From assembly GCF_003248355.1 (NCBI RefSeq), contig NZ_QKWY01000001.1:764001-828000 (forward strand): a stretch of DNA of 64,000 nucleotides. Reading direction: 5' to 3'. Source of the stretch: Streptomyces sp. AC1-42W (lineage in GTDB: Bacteria; Actinomycetota; Actinomycetes; Streptomycetales; Streptomycetaceae). Below, piece by piece: positions 18,344 through 27,241 of this stretch. Under the pieces are notes generated by a model, which saw nothing but the letters and a program-made list of their open reading frames with translations, did not search any database and was not told the DNA's origin. Made by a program: the position numbers and the translations under genes. How positions within the stretch are numbered: position 1 is the stretch's first letter; every line of letters begins with the position of its first letter.

Positions 18344-19813
18344 GTGAGTTCGACCGTCACAACCGCAGGTTTCTGCCGCATAACGGTCGTGGCGCCGGAC
18401 GGCCGCATCGACGTCGCCCTGCCGGACGACGTCCCCGTCGCCGATCTCCTGCCGGAGATCCTGCGGCTGACCGGCCAGGAGGTCCCGCCGGGAACACCGC
18501 CCGGCTTCCACCTGACCCGCCGCGACAACACCGTCCTGGACGCCACCCACACGCTGGGCGTGCAGCGCGTCCCGGACGGGGACGTGCTGCGGCTGCGGCC
18601 GTTCACCGAGTCGCTGCCACCGGCCGTCTTCGACGACGTCGCCGACGCGGTCGCCTCCGCCGTCCGGCGCGACCGCGCCCTGTGGAGCGACCGGCTGCTG
18701 GGTGCGGCCGGGCTCTTCGGCGGGGCGCTGCTGCTGGTCCTCACGGCCTTCGTGCTCTGGTTCGCCGACCCGGTCCGGCACGACATGCACGGGCTGCCGG
18801 GGATCGTCGCCGCCGCCGTGGGCGGGCTGCTCGCCGTGCTCGCGGGGGTCCGCGCCCGGCGTTACGGGGACCGGGCATCGGCCGTCGCCCTCGGCCTGGC
18901 GGCCCTGCCGCACGTGATGATCGCCGGGTCCGGGCTGCTGGCCCTCGATCCGGGCACCGGGGCGGGCCGCCTCCAGTTCATGCTGGGCTGCGCGGCGGTG
19001 CTCGTGGTCTCGGCCGGGCTCGTCGTGGCGCTGCCGGCCGGGGACGCCCCGTTCGTCGCCGTCGTGTCCGCGTCGGCGGTCGGCACCCTCGCCGCGTTCC
19101 TGTCGATCGTCGCGGAGGCCCGGCCGCGCGAGACGGCGGCCGTGTGCGTGGTCGTCGCGATCGGCGCCGTCGCGTTCCTGCCCGGCCTCTCCGCACGGGT
19201 GGCCCGGCTGCCCATCGGGTACGCGGCCCCGCAGTCCGCGACGGACGCCGACCCCGACGACGAGCCCGGCCTCGGCGACCCCGACCCCGTCGACACCGAG
19301 CGCATCGCGGTACGGGCCCGGCGCGGGCACGAACTCCTCCTCGGCCTCGTCGGGGGCTGCTGCCTCGTGGTCGTCGCGGCGGGCGCCGTCCTCGGCTTCT
19401 CGGCCGACGGCTGGGCCCGGGGCCTCGCCCTGGTCGCCGGACTCGCGACGCTGCTGCGCGCCCGCCTCTTCCGCCACACCGCCCAGGTCGCCACCGTGCT
19501 GGGCGCGGGCATCATCGCGCTGAGCCTGCTGGTGATCGGGCTGGCCCTCCACCCGCCGGCCGACGCCGTCGCCGCGATCCTGACCGGGGAGGACCCGGGC
19601 GCGCTCGACCTCCGTACGCTGTGGCTCGCCCTGGCCGTCACGGCCGGCGCCGCCCTGCTCACCGGCATCGCGCTGGTCGTCCCCCGCAAGGGCCTGTCCC
19701 CGTTCTGGGGCCGCCTGTCCGATCTGGCCGAAATACTGCTGCTCCTGGCCCTGATCCCGCTCTGCCTGGCCGTCCTGGACCTGTACGCGGCGGCCCGCTC
19801 GATGACCAGCTGA
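18344..19813 (+). CDS. eccD: Type VII secretion integral membrane protein EccD
   Basis: A 489-aa protein with an N-terminal ubiquitin-like (YukD-type) domain (about 10-90, FCRITVVAPDGRIDVALPDD...) and about eleven transmembrane helices from residue 125 to the end, with an acidic cytoplasmic loop near 295-320. This is the EccD design: in ESX complexes two EccD copies form the membrane vestibule per protomer. The start is a GTG at 18344 with GAGGGGG upstream. It diverges from eccC, and the 199-bp gap should contain both promoters. Confidence 0.92.
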   Translation: MSSTVTTAGFCRITVVAPDGRIDVALPDDVPVADLLPEILRLTGQEVPPGTPPGFHLTRRDNTVLDATHTLGVQRVPDGDVLRLRPFTESLPPAVFDDVADAVASAVRRDRALWSDRLLGAAGLFGGALLLVLTAFVLWFADPVRHDMHGLPGIVAAAVGGLLAVLAGVRARRYGDRASAVALGLAALPHVMIAGSGLLALDPGTGAGRLQFMLGCAAVLVVSAGLVVALPAGDAPFVAVVSASAVGTLAAFLSIVAEARPRETAAVCVVVAIGAVAFLPGLSARVARLPIGYAAPQSATDADPDDEPGLGDPDPVDTERIAVRARRGHELLLGLVGGCCLVVVAAGAVLGFSADGWARGLALVAGLATLLRARLFRHTAQVATVLGAGIIALSLLVIGLALHPPADAVAAILTGEDPGALDLRTLWLALAVTAGAALLTGIALVVPRKGLSPFWGRLSDLAEILLLLALIPLCLAVLDLYAAARSMTS

Positions 19814-19840
19814 CCGGCCGGCCGGCTGCCGGGCCCGCGC

Positions 19841-20761
19841 TCAGCCGAACGCGTCGTGGTCGGCCAGCAGCGCGTCGATCACGCCCAGTTCGTGCTCCTC
19901 CGGCGTTCCGTGCAGCCCCGCGTCCCGCGTCAGATTGAGCAGCGCCTTCCACAGCGCCCAGCCACGGGCCCGCGCCCAGGTACCGGAGTCCTGGCACACG
20001 GCGTCCCGGAACGCCGCCCTGCTCTCGCCGTCGAACAGTGTCCAGGCGATCACCAGGTCGCAGGCCGGGTCGCCCACCCCGCAGGTGCCGAAGTCGATGA
20101 CGGCCGCCAGCTCGCCGTCCCGGACCAGCAGGTTCCCGGCCGCCAGATCGCCGTGGAACCACACCGGCGACCCCTGCCACTCGGCGGCCAGGGCCGCTTC
20201 CCACACCGCCGCCGCCCCGGCCGCGTCCACCCGGTCCGCCGCGGCGGCCAGACAGCCGCGGGTCTCCTCGTCGTAGCGCGCGGGCGACGCGCCCCGGTGG
20301 AAGCTGTGCGGGCCCGCCGCCGGACCGCCGGCCGCGTCGCAGCCCTGGAGAGCGCGCACGAATCCGGCCACCGCGACCGCGAAGCCCGGCAGATCCCCGA
20401 TGCGTTCGCGCGCCGCCGTCCCGCCGGGCAGCCAGCGGCGGACCGACCACGGAAAGGGATAGCCCTCGCCGGGCGCCCCCAGCGCGAGCACCGGTGGCAC
20501 GGGGACCGGGAGCGACGGGGCCAGGCGCGGCAGCCAGTGGTGCTCCTTCTCCACGGCGGGCGCGTACCAGTCGCGGGTGGGCAGCCGGACCGTCATCGCG
20601 TCGCCCAGCCGGTACGTCCGGTTGTCCCAGCCGTCCACCTCGACGGGGACCACGGGCAACCCCGTCCACTGCGGGAACTGCGCGGCGATCAGACGCTCCA
20701 CGAGCGCGGCGTCGATGCCCGCGCGGCCGTCGGGACGGGGAGAGGGGTACGAAGAGGGCAT
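19841..20761 (-). CDS. Aminoglycoside phosphotransferase (APH) family kinase
   Basis: A 306-aa protein with the eukaryotic-like kinase fold of the APH/choline-kinase group. The Brenner motif HGDLAAGNLLV and the metal-binding IDFGTCGVGDPACDL are both present and intact. The ATG at 20761 is used. An upstream ATG would add 22 residues with no similarity. Members phosphorylate small molecules such as aminoglycosides or macrolides, or are cryptic, and the substrate cannot be told from sequence. It converges with eccD, leaving a 27-nt gap. Confidence 0.85.
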   Translation of the reverse strand: MPSSYPSPRPDGRAGIDAALVERLIAAQFPQWTGLPVVPVEVDGWDNRTYRLGDAMTVRLPTRDWYAPAVEKEHHWLPRLAPSLPVPVPPVLALGAPGEGYPFPWSVRRWLPGGTAARERIGDLPGFAVAVAGFVRALQGCDAAGGPAAGPHSFHRGASPARYDEETRGCLAAAADRVDAAGAAAVWEAALAAEWQGSPVWFHGDLAAGNLLVRDGELAAVIDFGTCGVGDPACDLVIAWTLFDGESRAAFRDAVCQDSGTWARARGWALWKALLNLTRDAGLHGTPEEHELGVIDALLADHDAFG

Positions 20762-20873
20762 CGGGCGATCATCCGCCCCGCCGCCCGCCCGCCGCAACGG
20801 AATTCGACGCGCCTCGGAGCCGTACAAAAAGCGTTCGGGACCCCCGGAGCGGCGGGCCTGTTCGATTACAGTG

Positions 20874-20892
20874 CTGTGCGGTTACCGCACAG
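20874..20892. promoter_or_regulatory. Perfect palindrome upstream of the ADP-ribosylglycohydrolase-like gene
   Basis: CTGTGCGGTTACCGCACAG has two perfect 9-bp arms around one base. It lies 42 nt before the GTG start at 20935, inside the probable promoter or leader. It could bind a dimeric repressor. It is too short and lacks a U-tract for a terminator. Confidence 0.45.
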
Positions 20893-20934
20893 TCGCACAG
20901 GGGAACGAAAACCACGGCATACGGGAGTGGCGCG

Positions 20935-22047
20935 GTGAGCACAGGGATCACGGCCGTCTGGGGCCGGGCCGAGCAGCAGGACTTCCGGAGCCGGGTGCGC
21001 GGCACCCTCCTCGGCGGCGCCATCGGCGACGCGCTCGGCGCGGGCGTCAGCACCCTCACCCTGGACGAGATGCGCGCCGCGCTCGGGCCCGACGCCGTCA
21101 CCGACTTCGTGCCCGCCCACGGCGCGCGCGGCACCGTCACCGCCGCCACCCAGCTCACCCTGTTCACCGTCGACGGGCTGATCCGCGCCCAGGTCCGCCG
21201 CGACACCGGCGCCTGGCACCCGCCCACCGACGTCCACCGCGCCCACCTCCGCTGGGCCGCCACCCAGCACGACTGGGGCCCCGACGAGCGCCGCAAGGAC
21301 AACGGCTGGCTCGCCGGTCTGGAATGGCTCTACGCCCGCCGCGCCCCCACCCGCGAATGCCTCAACGGCCTCGGCGACGACACCATGGGCACCCTGGACC
21401 GGCCCAAGCACCCCGCCGCGCGGGACGCCGCCGCGCTCACCCGGTCCGCGCCCTTCGGGCTGCTCGTCGGCTGGGAGCCGCAGCTCGTGCTCCAGCTGGC
21501 CGTCGAGTGCGCCGCGCACACCCACGGCCACCCCACCGCCCTGCTCTCCGCCGGTGCCTTCGCCGTCATCGTGCACGGCCTGGCGCGCGGCGACACCCTG
21601 GACGGCTCGGTGGGCCACGCGCTGGGGCTGCTCGCGGAGCGCCCCGGCCACGAACCCGTCACCGAGGCGCTGGGCCGGGCGCTGGACACGGTGCGCCGGG
21701 GCGTGCCGGGCCCCGAGCTCATCGAGTCCCTGGGCGCCACCGACTCCGCCGACGAGGTGCTGGCGGTGGCGGTGTACTGCGCCCTGGTCGGTGAGGACGT
21801 ACGGCACGGGCTGCGGCTGGCCGTGAACCACGGCGGGCCGTCCGCCGCCACGGGCACGCTGTGCGGGGCGCTGCTGGGGGCGCTGCACGGCGAGACCGCG
21901 CTGCCGCCGGGCTGGCTCGCCGAGCTGGAGGGGCGGGCCACCCTCCTCGAACTCGCCGACGACTTCGCCCTGGAGATGACCCAGGGGCCCGCCCTGCACG
22001 GCCCGGACAGCGCGGCGCCGGGCTGGCTGGCCCGCTACCCGCGCTGA
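20935..22047 (+). CDS. ADP-ribosylglycohydrolase-fold protein lacking metal ligands
   Basis: A 370-aa protein with full-length similarity to the DraG/ADP-ribosylglycohydrolase fold: GTLLGGAIGDALGA at the N-terminus and LTLFTVDGLIRA, HPPTDVHRAHLRW, THGHPTALLSAGAFA and YCALV blocks in order. The catalytic signatures are changed. The usual T-D-D-T-Q-M is TAATQL (near residue 64), and the usual G-D-S/T-D-S/T after NHGG is GPSAAT (near 302). The di-magnesium site should therefore be absent, so it is probably a binding protein or pseudoenzyme. GTG start at 20935. Confidence 0.85.
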   Translation: MSTGITAVWGRAEQQDFRSRVRGTLLGGAIGDALGAGVSTLTLDEMRAALGPDAVTDFVPAHGARGTVTAATQLTLFTVDGLIRAQVRRDTGAWHPPTDVHRAHLRWAATQHDWGPDERRKDNGWLAGLEWLYARRAPTRECLNGLGDDTMGTLDRPKHPAARDAAALTRSAPFGLLVGWEPQLVLQLAVECAAHTHGHPTALLSAGAFAVIVHGLARGDTLDGSVGHALGLLAERPGHEPVTEALGRALDTVRRGVPGPELIESLGATDSADEVLAVAVYCALVGEDVRHGLRLAVNHGGPSAATGTLCGALLGALHGETALPPGWLAELEGRATLLELADDFALEMTQGPALHGPDSAAPGWLARYPR

Positions 22048-22108
22048 TCCGGGCCCTTGCCGATCCGGTTCCTTCGCGCCGTCCGGGAACGGGCCCGGAA
22101 AAGGCGGA

Positions 22109-22147
22109 AGCCCTCTCGGCCAGGACGGCGGGCCGGTCGAGAGGGCT
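22109..22147. terminator. Bidirectional terminator hairpin
   Basis: AGCCCTCTCG (22109-22118) pairs perfectly with CGAGAGGGCT (22138-22147), with further GGCC pairing inside. It lies between two convergent genes and can serve both. There is no strong U-tract, which is common in Streptomyces. Confidence 0.7.
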
Positions 22148-22204
22148 GTGGTGACGCCGGTCGGTGCGAGGTGTCGACGGCGGCGGTCGATCAGGGGGCA
22201 TCGG

Positions 22205-22411
22205 TCAGGCGTCGGCGACGCCCTTGGCGACCTCGCGTACGAACGCGCTCCACGCGCCGGGGACGAAGGTGACCGAGGGGCCCCCGGTCACCTTCGAGTC
22301 ACGCACGTCGACCGCCCGCGCGAGCGGGGACCTGACCTCGACGCAGGCTCCGTTCGGCCCGGAATACGACGACTTCGTCCATGTGGTGGTGGCGCCCTGG
22401 CGGATAGCCAT
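22205..22411 (-). CDS. DUF397 domain protein
   Basis: A 68-aa protein that is almost entirely a DUF397 domain (WTKSSYSGPNGACVEV, VRDSK, then a C-terminal AWSAFVREV helix). In Streptomyces such small proteins are encoded beside XRE-family regulators with a DUF5753 domain and act as partner or antagonist (WhiJ/AbaA-like systems). The ATG at 22411 is chosen because the domain begins there. An upstream in-frame extension has no similarity. The XRE partner is encoded 233 bp upstream on the same strand. Confidence 0.88.
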   Translation of the reverse strand: MAIRQGATTTWTKSSYSGPNGACVEVRSPLARAVDVRDSKVTGGPSVTFVPGAWSAFVREVAKGVADA

Positions 22412-22509
22412 GTTCACTCCGGTTCCAGAGAGTTGTGTGGGGTGTGCCAGCGAGGCTCCGACTGGCTTGATCGACGCTACTCGCCAACTCCCCTGCGTGA
22501 AGCGGGCGT

Positions 22510-22525
22510 TCACCCGAACGGGTGA
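22510..22525. promoter_or_regulatory. Operator-like palindrome between the XRE and DUF397 genes
   Basis: TCACCCGAACGGGTGA is a perfect 7+2+7 inverted repeat about 99 nt upstream of the DUF397 start. On the minus strand a possible promoter (TTCACG, 16 nt, TAGCGT) follows it. The neighbouring XRE regulator is the natural candidate to bind it. Confidence 0.5.
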
Positions 22526-22644
22526 TTCCGGGGCTCAGCTCTTCCGTGGAGAGCTGGCGGCGGTGTATCTTGCCGCCGCCTTCCCGATGCTTCGTCGAAT
22601 TCCCCATAAACCAGACATGGTTGGGTGGGGCCCACCGGCCGGAT

Positions 22645-23514
22645 TCACTCTGTGGGCAGGCGGGTGTACTCCTTCGCGATCCGGTCGATGAACTGGCGGC
22701 TCTGCTCGACGTTCAGCGCCTGTGCCCGCAGGTGTTCGTACATGACGCTGTAGCGCTGCACGTCGTTGGTCTTCTCCAGGTAGAGGTCGCTCGTCACGCC
22801 CTCGATGTAGACGACGCTGGAGTCCGTGGTGTCCGGGAACTCCAGGATCGCGTACTGCCCGTTGATTCCCGGGTGGGCGCCGACCTCGAACGGCAGCACC
22901 TGGACCGTGACGTGCGGCAGGTGTGACAGCTCCACCAGGTGTTCCAGCTGCTCGATCATCACCTGCTTGCCGCCGACCATCCGGCGCAGCGCGGCCTCGT
23001 CGATCACCGCCCACATCCGCAGCGGCCGCTCCGGGTCGGTGATCCTCTCCTGGCGGCGGGTCCGGACGCCCGCGCGCTTGTCGATGTCGGTCTGCGGCGC
23101 CTCCGGCAGCCCGCCGGCGATCAGCGCCTCGGCGTACTGGCGGCTCTGGAGCAGGCCGGGGACGACCTGGGGTTCGTACACCCGCAGCGACGCCGCGTCG
23201 GTTTCGAGCCCGATGTACACGCTGTACGGGATGTCCCCGAACGCGTGCCACCAACCCTGCTGGCGGGAGTCCTTGGCCATCTGCATCAGCGAGTCGACCA
23301 CCCGGTGGTCCTCGACCTCGTACACCCCGCACAGATCGCGCACGTCGCGCTGGCTGATGGAGCGGCGGCCGTTCTCCAGGCGGCTGATCTTCGACTGCGA
23401 GACCAGCAGCCGTTCCGCCACCTCCTCGGCGGTCATCCCCTTGATCTCGCGCAGTCGGCGCAACTCCTGACCCAACCGACGTCGCCTGACGGTGGGATTG
23501 ACGTTGGACGGCAC
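22645..23514 (-). CDS. XRE family regulator with DUF5753 C-terminal domain
   Basis: A 289-aa protein. Residues about 8-65 form an XRE helix-turn-helix (LGQELRRLREIKGMTAEEVAERLLVSQSKISRLENGRR). Residues about 100-280 are a DUF5753 domain (VPGLLQSRQYAEALI, LPHVTVQVLPFEVGAHPGINGQYAILEF). The start is set at the GTG at 23514, with GGAGG upstream, although the frame is open further. It is the typical regulator of the adjacent DUF397 gene, and the pair is probably autoregulated through the palindrome between them. Confidence 0.92.
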   Translation of the reverse strand: MPSNVNPTVRRRRLGQELRRLREIKGMTAEEVAERLLVSQSKISRLENGRRSISQRDVRDLCGVYEVEDHRVVDSLMQMAKDSRQQGWWHAFGDIPYSVYIGLETDAASLRVYEPQVVPGLLQSRQYAEALIAGGLPEAPQTDIDKRAGVRTRRQERITDPERPLRMWAVIDEAALRRMVGGKQVMIEQLEHLVELSHLPHVTVQVLPFEVGAHPGINGQYAILEFPDTTDSSVVYIEGVTSDLYLEKTNDVQRYSVMYEHLRAQALNVEQSRQFIDRIAKEYTRLPTE

Positions 23515-23761
23515 GGAAACGGCACCTCCGGCTATGTAGCTGTGCGTATCTACTGCTGAGCAGATTGCCACCCCTGCCCCCGGCCGCGCTGGGAAACGGC
23601 CACACACAGCGGCGCGGGGCGGCCGGTGAATCCGGCTGCCCCGCGTCTGGTGCGGCTCCCGAACCGGGTCTCGGCGACGCGCGAGGACAACGGTGCGGCG
23701 GTGTTCGATTGTTGACGTGTGTCGTGGTGCGTTGACGCGATGGTGCGGGTGTTACGGGGGT

Positions 23762-23825
23762 TGCGCGCGATGCGGTCCTGGCGGGCCGCGGGGTGCGCGC
23801 GACGCGGTCCTAGTGGGCCGCGGTG
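23762..23825. repeat. Tandem duplication of 32 bp across a gene end
   Basis: Two adjacent 32-bp copies (23762-23793 and 23794-23825) share the core GCGGTCCT and GGGCCGCGG and differ at only a few positions. A third, partial copy begins at 23826. The second copy contains the stop codon of the GPP34 gene, which is TAG there. The first copy has TGG at that place, so the duplication did not change the protein. Confidence 0.7.
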
Positions 23826-24532
23826 TGCGCCATGCCGCCTCGGCGTGACGGGGGCTGCGCTTGCGGTTGCAACGGAACGCCGGCCGCCTGGCCGCGGCGC
23901 GGCTGCGCGACCGCCCCGTTCTGGACGTCCATCACGGCGTGCGCCACGAGACCGCCCATCGGGTCGTGCCTGATCAGGTCCCGGAGCCTGGAGCGCGATG
24001 AACGCCCCTCGTTCCCGGGGTAGAGGTGCTTGCCGAGTCCGACCGCGTGGGCCAGCGCGGCGAGCGCCGCGGTCCGCGGGTCCGGCGGTACGCCGGTGCG
24101 GATCGCACTGTCCAGCCGGGCCCTGATGTCCCGGCTGATCGCCGTGTCCGTCGCCTGGTAGCGAGTCGTCGGCAGCACCCCGCACATCTGGCCCGCCACG
24201 GCATGCACCATGCCGCACCGCTCCAGATGGGCGAGATAGATCTGGCGGAGCCCCAGCCGGGGTCCGCCGATCCAGTGGACCGCCCGTACCGGGCTGCCGC
24301 GCCTGCGCAGCAGTTCCAGTGCGGAGTCCAGGGTCGGATCTCCTGTCGGCCGTGGCATCACCACGGCGATACGATCCCCGTCTGGGGCTATTCGTCCTGC
24401 CAGGGCCAGCTCCACTAGCTGGGCTCCGGCGAGACCGAGGTCGAGCGACTGCGGCTGCGCTGTGGTACCCGTGGTCGGGTCCAGAGCGAGCAGCAGAAGC
24501 TCCTCCGGAATTGTTCTGCGGCTCCTGCCCAT
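23810..24532 (-). CDS. GOLPH3/VPS74 (GPP34) family protein
   Basis: A 240-aa protein starting with the GPP34 signature PEELLLLALDPTTG, then LGLAGAQLVELALAGRI and the region around GPRLGLRQIYLAHLERCGMV, with HAVGLGKHLYPG near 190. In eukaryotes this fold binds phosphatidylinositol-4-phosphate at the Golgi. Actinobacteria carry many copies whose role is unknown, often near regulators. The C-terminal 30 residues are Gln/Pro/Arg-rich and look disordered. The gene is separated from the XRE gene by about 295 bp, which contains only the tandem repeat and the XRE promoter region. Confidence 0.85.
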   Translation of the reverse strand: MGRSRRTIPEELLLLALDPTTGTTAQPQSLDLGLAGAQLVELALAGRIAPDGDRIAVVMPRPTGDPTLDSALELLRRRGSPVRAVHWIGGPRLGLRQIYLAHLERCGMVHAVAGQMCGVLPTTRYQATDTAISRDIRARLDSAIRTGVPPDPRTAALAALAHAVGLGKHLYPGNEGRSSRSRLRDLIRHDPMGGLVAHAVMDVQNGAVAQPRRGQAAGVPLQPQAQPPSRRGGMAHTAAH

Positions 24533-24726
24533 CCATGCCTCCCCGCGTGGATGAATGACAGGGTGACCCCTCTCACATCTGTCTGTCGAGGGTGCCTGGT
24601 GGCTTTGTATGGGAACCAGTAGGTATGTCGTTCTCGTCTAGCAGCCCGGCCAAGGGTTCGCACGGGACACTGGTAGACGGTTCGGACAGCGCGGGTGGTT
24701 CCCCGCGCCGCATGGAGGAGGCATCG

Positions 24727-27039
24727 GTGGCGGGCGAGTCCCCCGACAAGTCGGAGCAGCAGCAGTCGTCGGGAACGACTCGGAACGAGCGCGACCCGCG
24801 CCTCGGCGTCTTCCGCGAACCGGACCGGGCGGAGTCCGGTGTGTCCGGTACGGGTGAGAAGCCGGCGCCCGCCGAACCGGCCGAACCCGCCGCCGTGCCG
24901 GACGGCGACGCGCGCACGGACGCCGGGAAGCCTCTGGCGGCCCCCGTGGCCGCCGATGACGCTGAGAGCGCTCCGAACCTCACGGAGGCGCCCGAGGAGG
25001 CGCCGGAGGGCCCTGTGGACGCCCCGGAGGGGCCCGCGGGGGCGTCGGACGCCGCCGGGGACGCGGAGGAGGCCGGTGAGCCGGAGTCCGGCGGCTCGGG
25101 GGAGGGCGGCTCCCAGGGCGACGCGCGGCTGCGGGCGGCGGTGGCCGCGTGGGTGTCGAAGACGGACGACGAGGACGGTGACGGCGAGGGCGCGGCGGAC
25201 GCCGACGACGACGCCGACGCCTCCGACGAGGGCGGGCAGCGGGTGCCGGCCGCCGAGGACGAGTCTGCCGCCGAGGACGAGGAGCCCGAGGCCGACGCTC
25301 CCGAAGCCTCCGGCGCTCCCGAAGCCTCCGGCCCCGACGACGCCCCGGCCGACGACACCGCCCCCACCAGCGAGAAGTCCGCCCCCGAGGCCGAGCCGAA
25401 GGCGGCCGAGGCCGAGCCGAAGACCCCCGACGCGAAGCCGAAGGCGCCCACCGCCGAGTCGGAAACCCCCGAAGCCGAGCCGCCCGTCGATCAGCCCACC
25501 GCTGTCTTCAAGGCGCCACGGCTGCCGCAGGTCGACCAGCCGACGACCGCGCTGAAGATTACCCGGTCCGCGTCGGGCCGCCCGGTCGCGGCGGAGTCCG
25601 AGTCGCTCACGGAGCGCAAGAGCACCTTCGTGCCGCTGCGCACCGACGACGTACGGCCGGCGCCCGCGTCCACGCCGGGGCCGCGCAGGCCCGAGAGCCC
25701 CGCGCCGGCCGCGGCGCTCAGCGGGGCCGAGCGGACCCGGCAGCAGCCGATGCCGCCCAAGCCGCCGCTCGACCTGCTCGCCGAGCTGACCAACACCCCG
25801 CCGCCGCCGGAGACCCCGGTCCGCACGGCGGTGCGCCGGGTCAAGATCTGGACCCCGCTGGTCCTGCTGCTGCTCCTCGTGTTTGCGATCGTACAGATCG
25901 TGCGCCCGCTGCCGGACCCGTCGCTGACGATGACGGCGAAGTCGACGTACGCGTTCGAGGGCGGGACGCCGAGCCTGCCGTGGCCCGACCAGGGCCAGGG
26001 CTACATGGCGGCCACCGGCCTCGGCCGGATCGGCTCGTTCGGCGAGCAGAAGCCGGTGCCGATCGCGAGCGTCGCCAAGGCCATGACGGCGTACCTCGTG
26101 CTCAAGAGCCACCCGCTCAAGCGCGGCGAGGACGGCCCGAAGATCAGGATCGACGCCAAGGCGGAGGCGGACGGCAAGCTCTACACCGAGGGCGAGTCCA
26201 CGCTGAACACGGTGAAGGAGGGTGACTACCTCACCGAGCGTGACGCGCTGTCGGCCCTCATGATCCCGTCGGCCAACAACATCGCCCGGCTGCTGGCGCG
26301 CTGGGAGGCCGGTTCGGAGAAGGCGTTCGTGGCGAAGATGAACGCCACCGCCGACGAGCTGGGCATGAAGAACACCACGTACACCGACCCCTCCGGGCTC
26401 ACCGCCTCCACGGTCTCCACGGCCGAGGACCTGGTGAAGCTGGGCGAGAAGCTGGTCGAGTTCCCGGCGCTGATGGACATCACGAAGCTGCCGGAGTGGA
26501 AGGACCCGTCCGGCCACACGTGGCGCAACTACAACACGCTGGTGCCGTTCGACGGGGCGCTGGGCATCAAGACCGGCTCCACCTCCAAGGCCGGCGGCAA
26601 CCTGCTCTTCGCGGCGCACAAGATGATCGACGGCACGGACCAGCTGATCGTCGGCGCGATCCTGGGGCAGTACGACGACGTCTCGATCATCGACGAGGTC
26701 AACCGGGTCAGCAAGAAGGTGATGCTGGCCACGCTGGACCTGCTGGAGGGGGCGAAGGTCGTGAAGAAGGGCGACGTGGTCGGCCAGGTGGACGACGGCA
26801 TGGGCCACACCACCCCGGTCGTCGCGACGAAGGACGTCGAGGCGGTCGGCTGGTCCGGTCTCACGGTCAAGCTGGAGCTGACCGACGACGGCAGGACGAT
26901 CCCCCACGAGGCGGTGGCCGGTACGCATGTCGGCACGCTGACCGTGGGCGAGGGACGCAGCCAGGTGAAGGTGGCGGTCGCGCTCCAGAAGGATCTCGCC
27001 GAGCCCTCGATGACCGACAAGCTGACCCGTCTGGGCTGA
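24727..27039 (+). CDS. D-alanyl-D-alanine carboxypeptidase (peptidase S11) with long disordered N-terminus
   Basis: This penicillin-binding protein trims D-Ala from peptidoglycan stem peptides. The S11 domain has SVAK (Ser448, Lys451), SAN (Ser515) and KTG (Lys615), followed by a C-terminal beta domain. It is tethered by one transmembrane helix (about 377-395) behind a cytoplasmic tail of roughly 370 residues that is extremely rich in Ala, Glu, Asp and Pro. The start is the GTG at 24727, with AGGAGG 5 nt upstream; earlier in-frame ATGs lack this. The 770-aa length is about double that of ordinary DacA proteins because of the tail. Confidence 0.9.
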   Translation: MAGESPDKSEQQQSSGTTRNERDPRLGVFREPDRAESGVSGTGEKPAPAEPAEPAAVPDGDARTDAGKPLAAPVAADDAESAPNLTEAPEEAPEGPVDAPEGPAGASDAAGDAEEAGEPESGGSGEGGSQGDARLRAAVAAWVSKTDDEDGDGEGAADADDDADASDEGGQRVPAAEDESAAEDEEPEADAPEASGAPEASGPDDAPADDTAPTSEKSAPEAEPKAAEAEPKTPDAKPKAPTAESETPEAEPPVDQPTAVFKAPRLPQVDQPTTALKITRSASGRPVAAESESLTERKSTFVPLRTDDVRPAPASTPGPRRPESPAPAAALSGAERTRQQPMPPKPPLDLLAELTNTPPPPETPVRTAVRRVKIWTPLVLLLLLVFAIVQIVRPLPDPSLTMTAKSTYAFEGGTPSLPWPDQGQGYMAATGLGRIGSFGEQKPVPIASVAKAMTAYLVLKSHPLKRGEDGPKIRIDAKAEADGKLYTEGESTLNTVKEGDYLTERDALSALMIPSANNIARLLARWEAGSEKAFVAKMNATADELGMKNTTYTDPSGLTASTVSTAEDLVKLGEKLVEFPALMDITKLPEWKDPSGHTWRNYNTLVPFDGALGIKTGSTSKAGGNLLFAAHKMIDGTDQLIVGAILGQYDDVSIIDEVNRVSKKVMLATLDLLEGAKVVKKGDVVGQVDDGMGHTTPVVATKDVEAVGWSGLTVKLELTDDGRTIPHEAVAGTHVGTLTVGEGRSQVKVAVALQKDLAEPSMTDKLTRLG

Positions 27040-27046
27040 GGACGGT

Positions 27047-27084
27047 GCGGGTGCGGGGCGTCCGCCCGGGCGCCCCGCACCCGC
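27047..27084 (+). terminator. Strong GC hairpin after the carboxypeptidase gene
   Basis: A perfect 14-bp stem (arms 27047-27060 and 27071-27084; loop TCCGCCCGGG) starts 7 nt after the stop codon. A second small hairpin (CGGACCG / CGGTCCG) follows near 27095-27113. Confidence 0.8.
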
Positions 27085-27241
27085 GCTCCGGGCCGGACCG
27101 CCTTCCGGTCCGCCGCGCCGCGCCGCGTGTTAGCGTCCCCGGGGCAACGCGTGGACCCTGGAACGCGTCTTTCGGCCCATGAGACCCGAGCAGGAGAGCC
27201 GGCCGAAATCACGCGTCCGGGGAGGGACGGGGAGAGACGCA

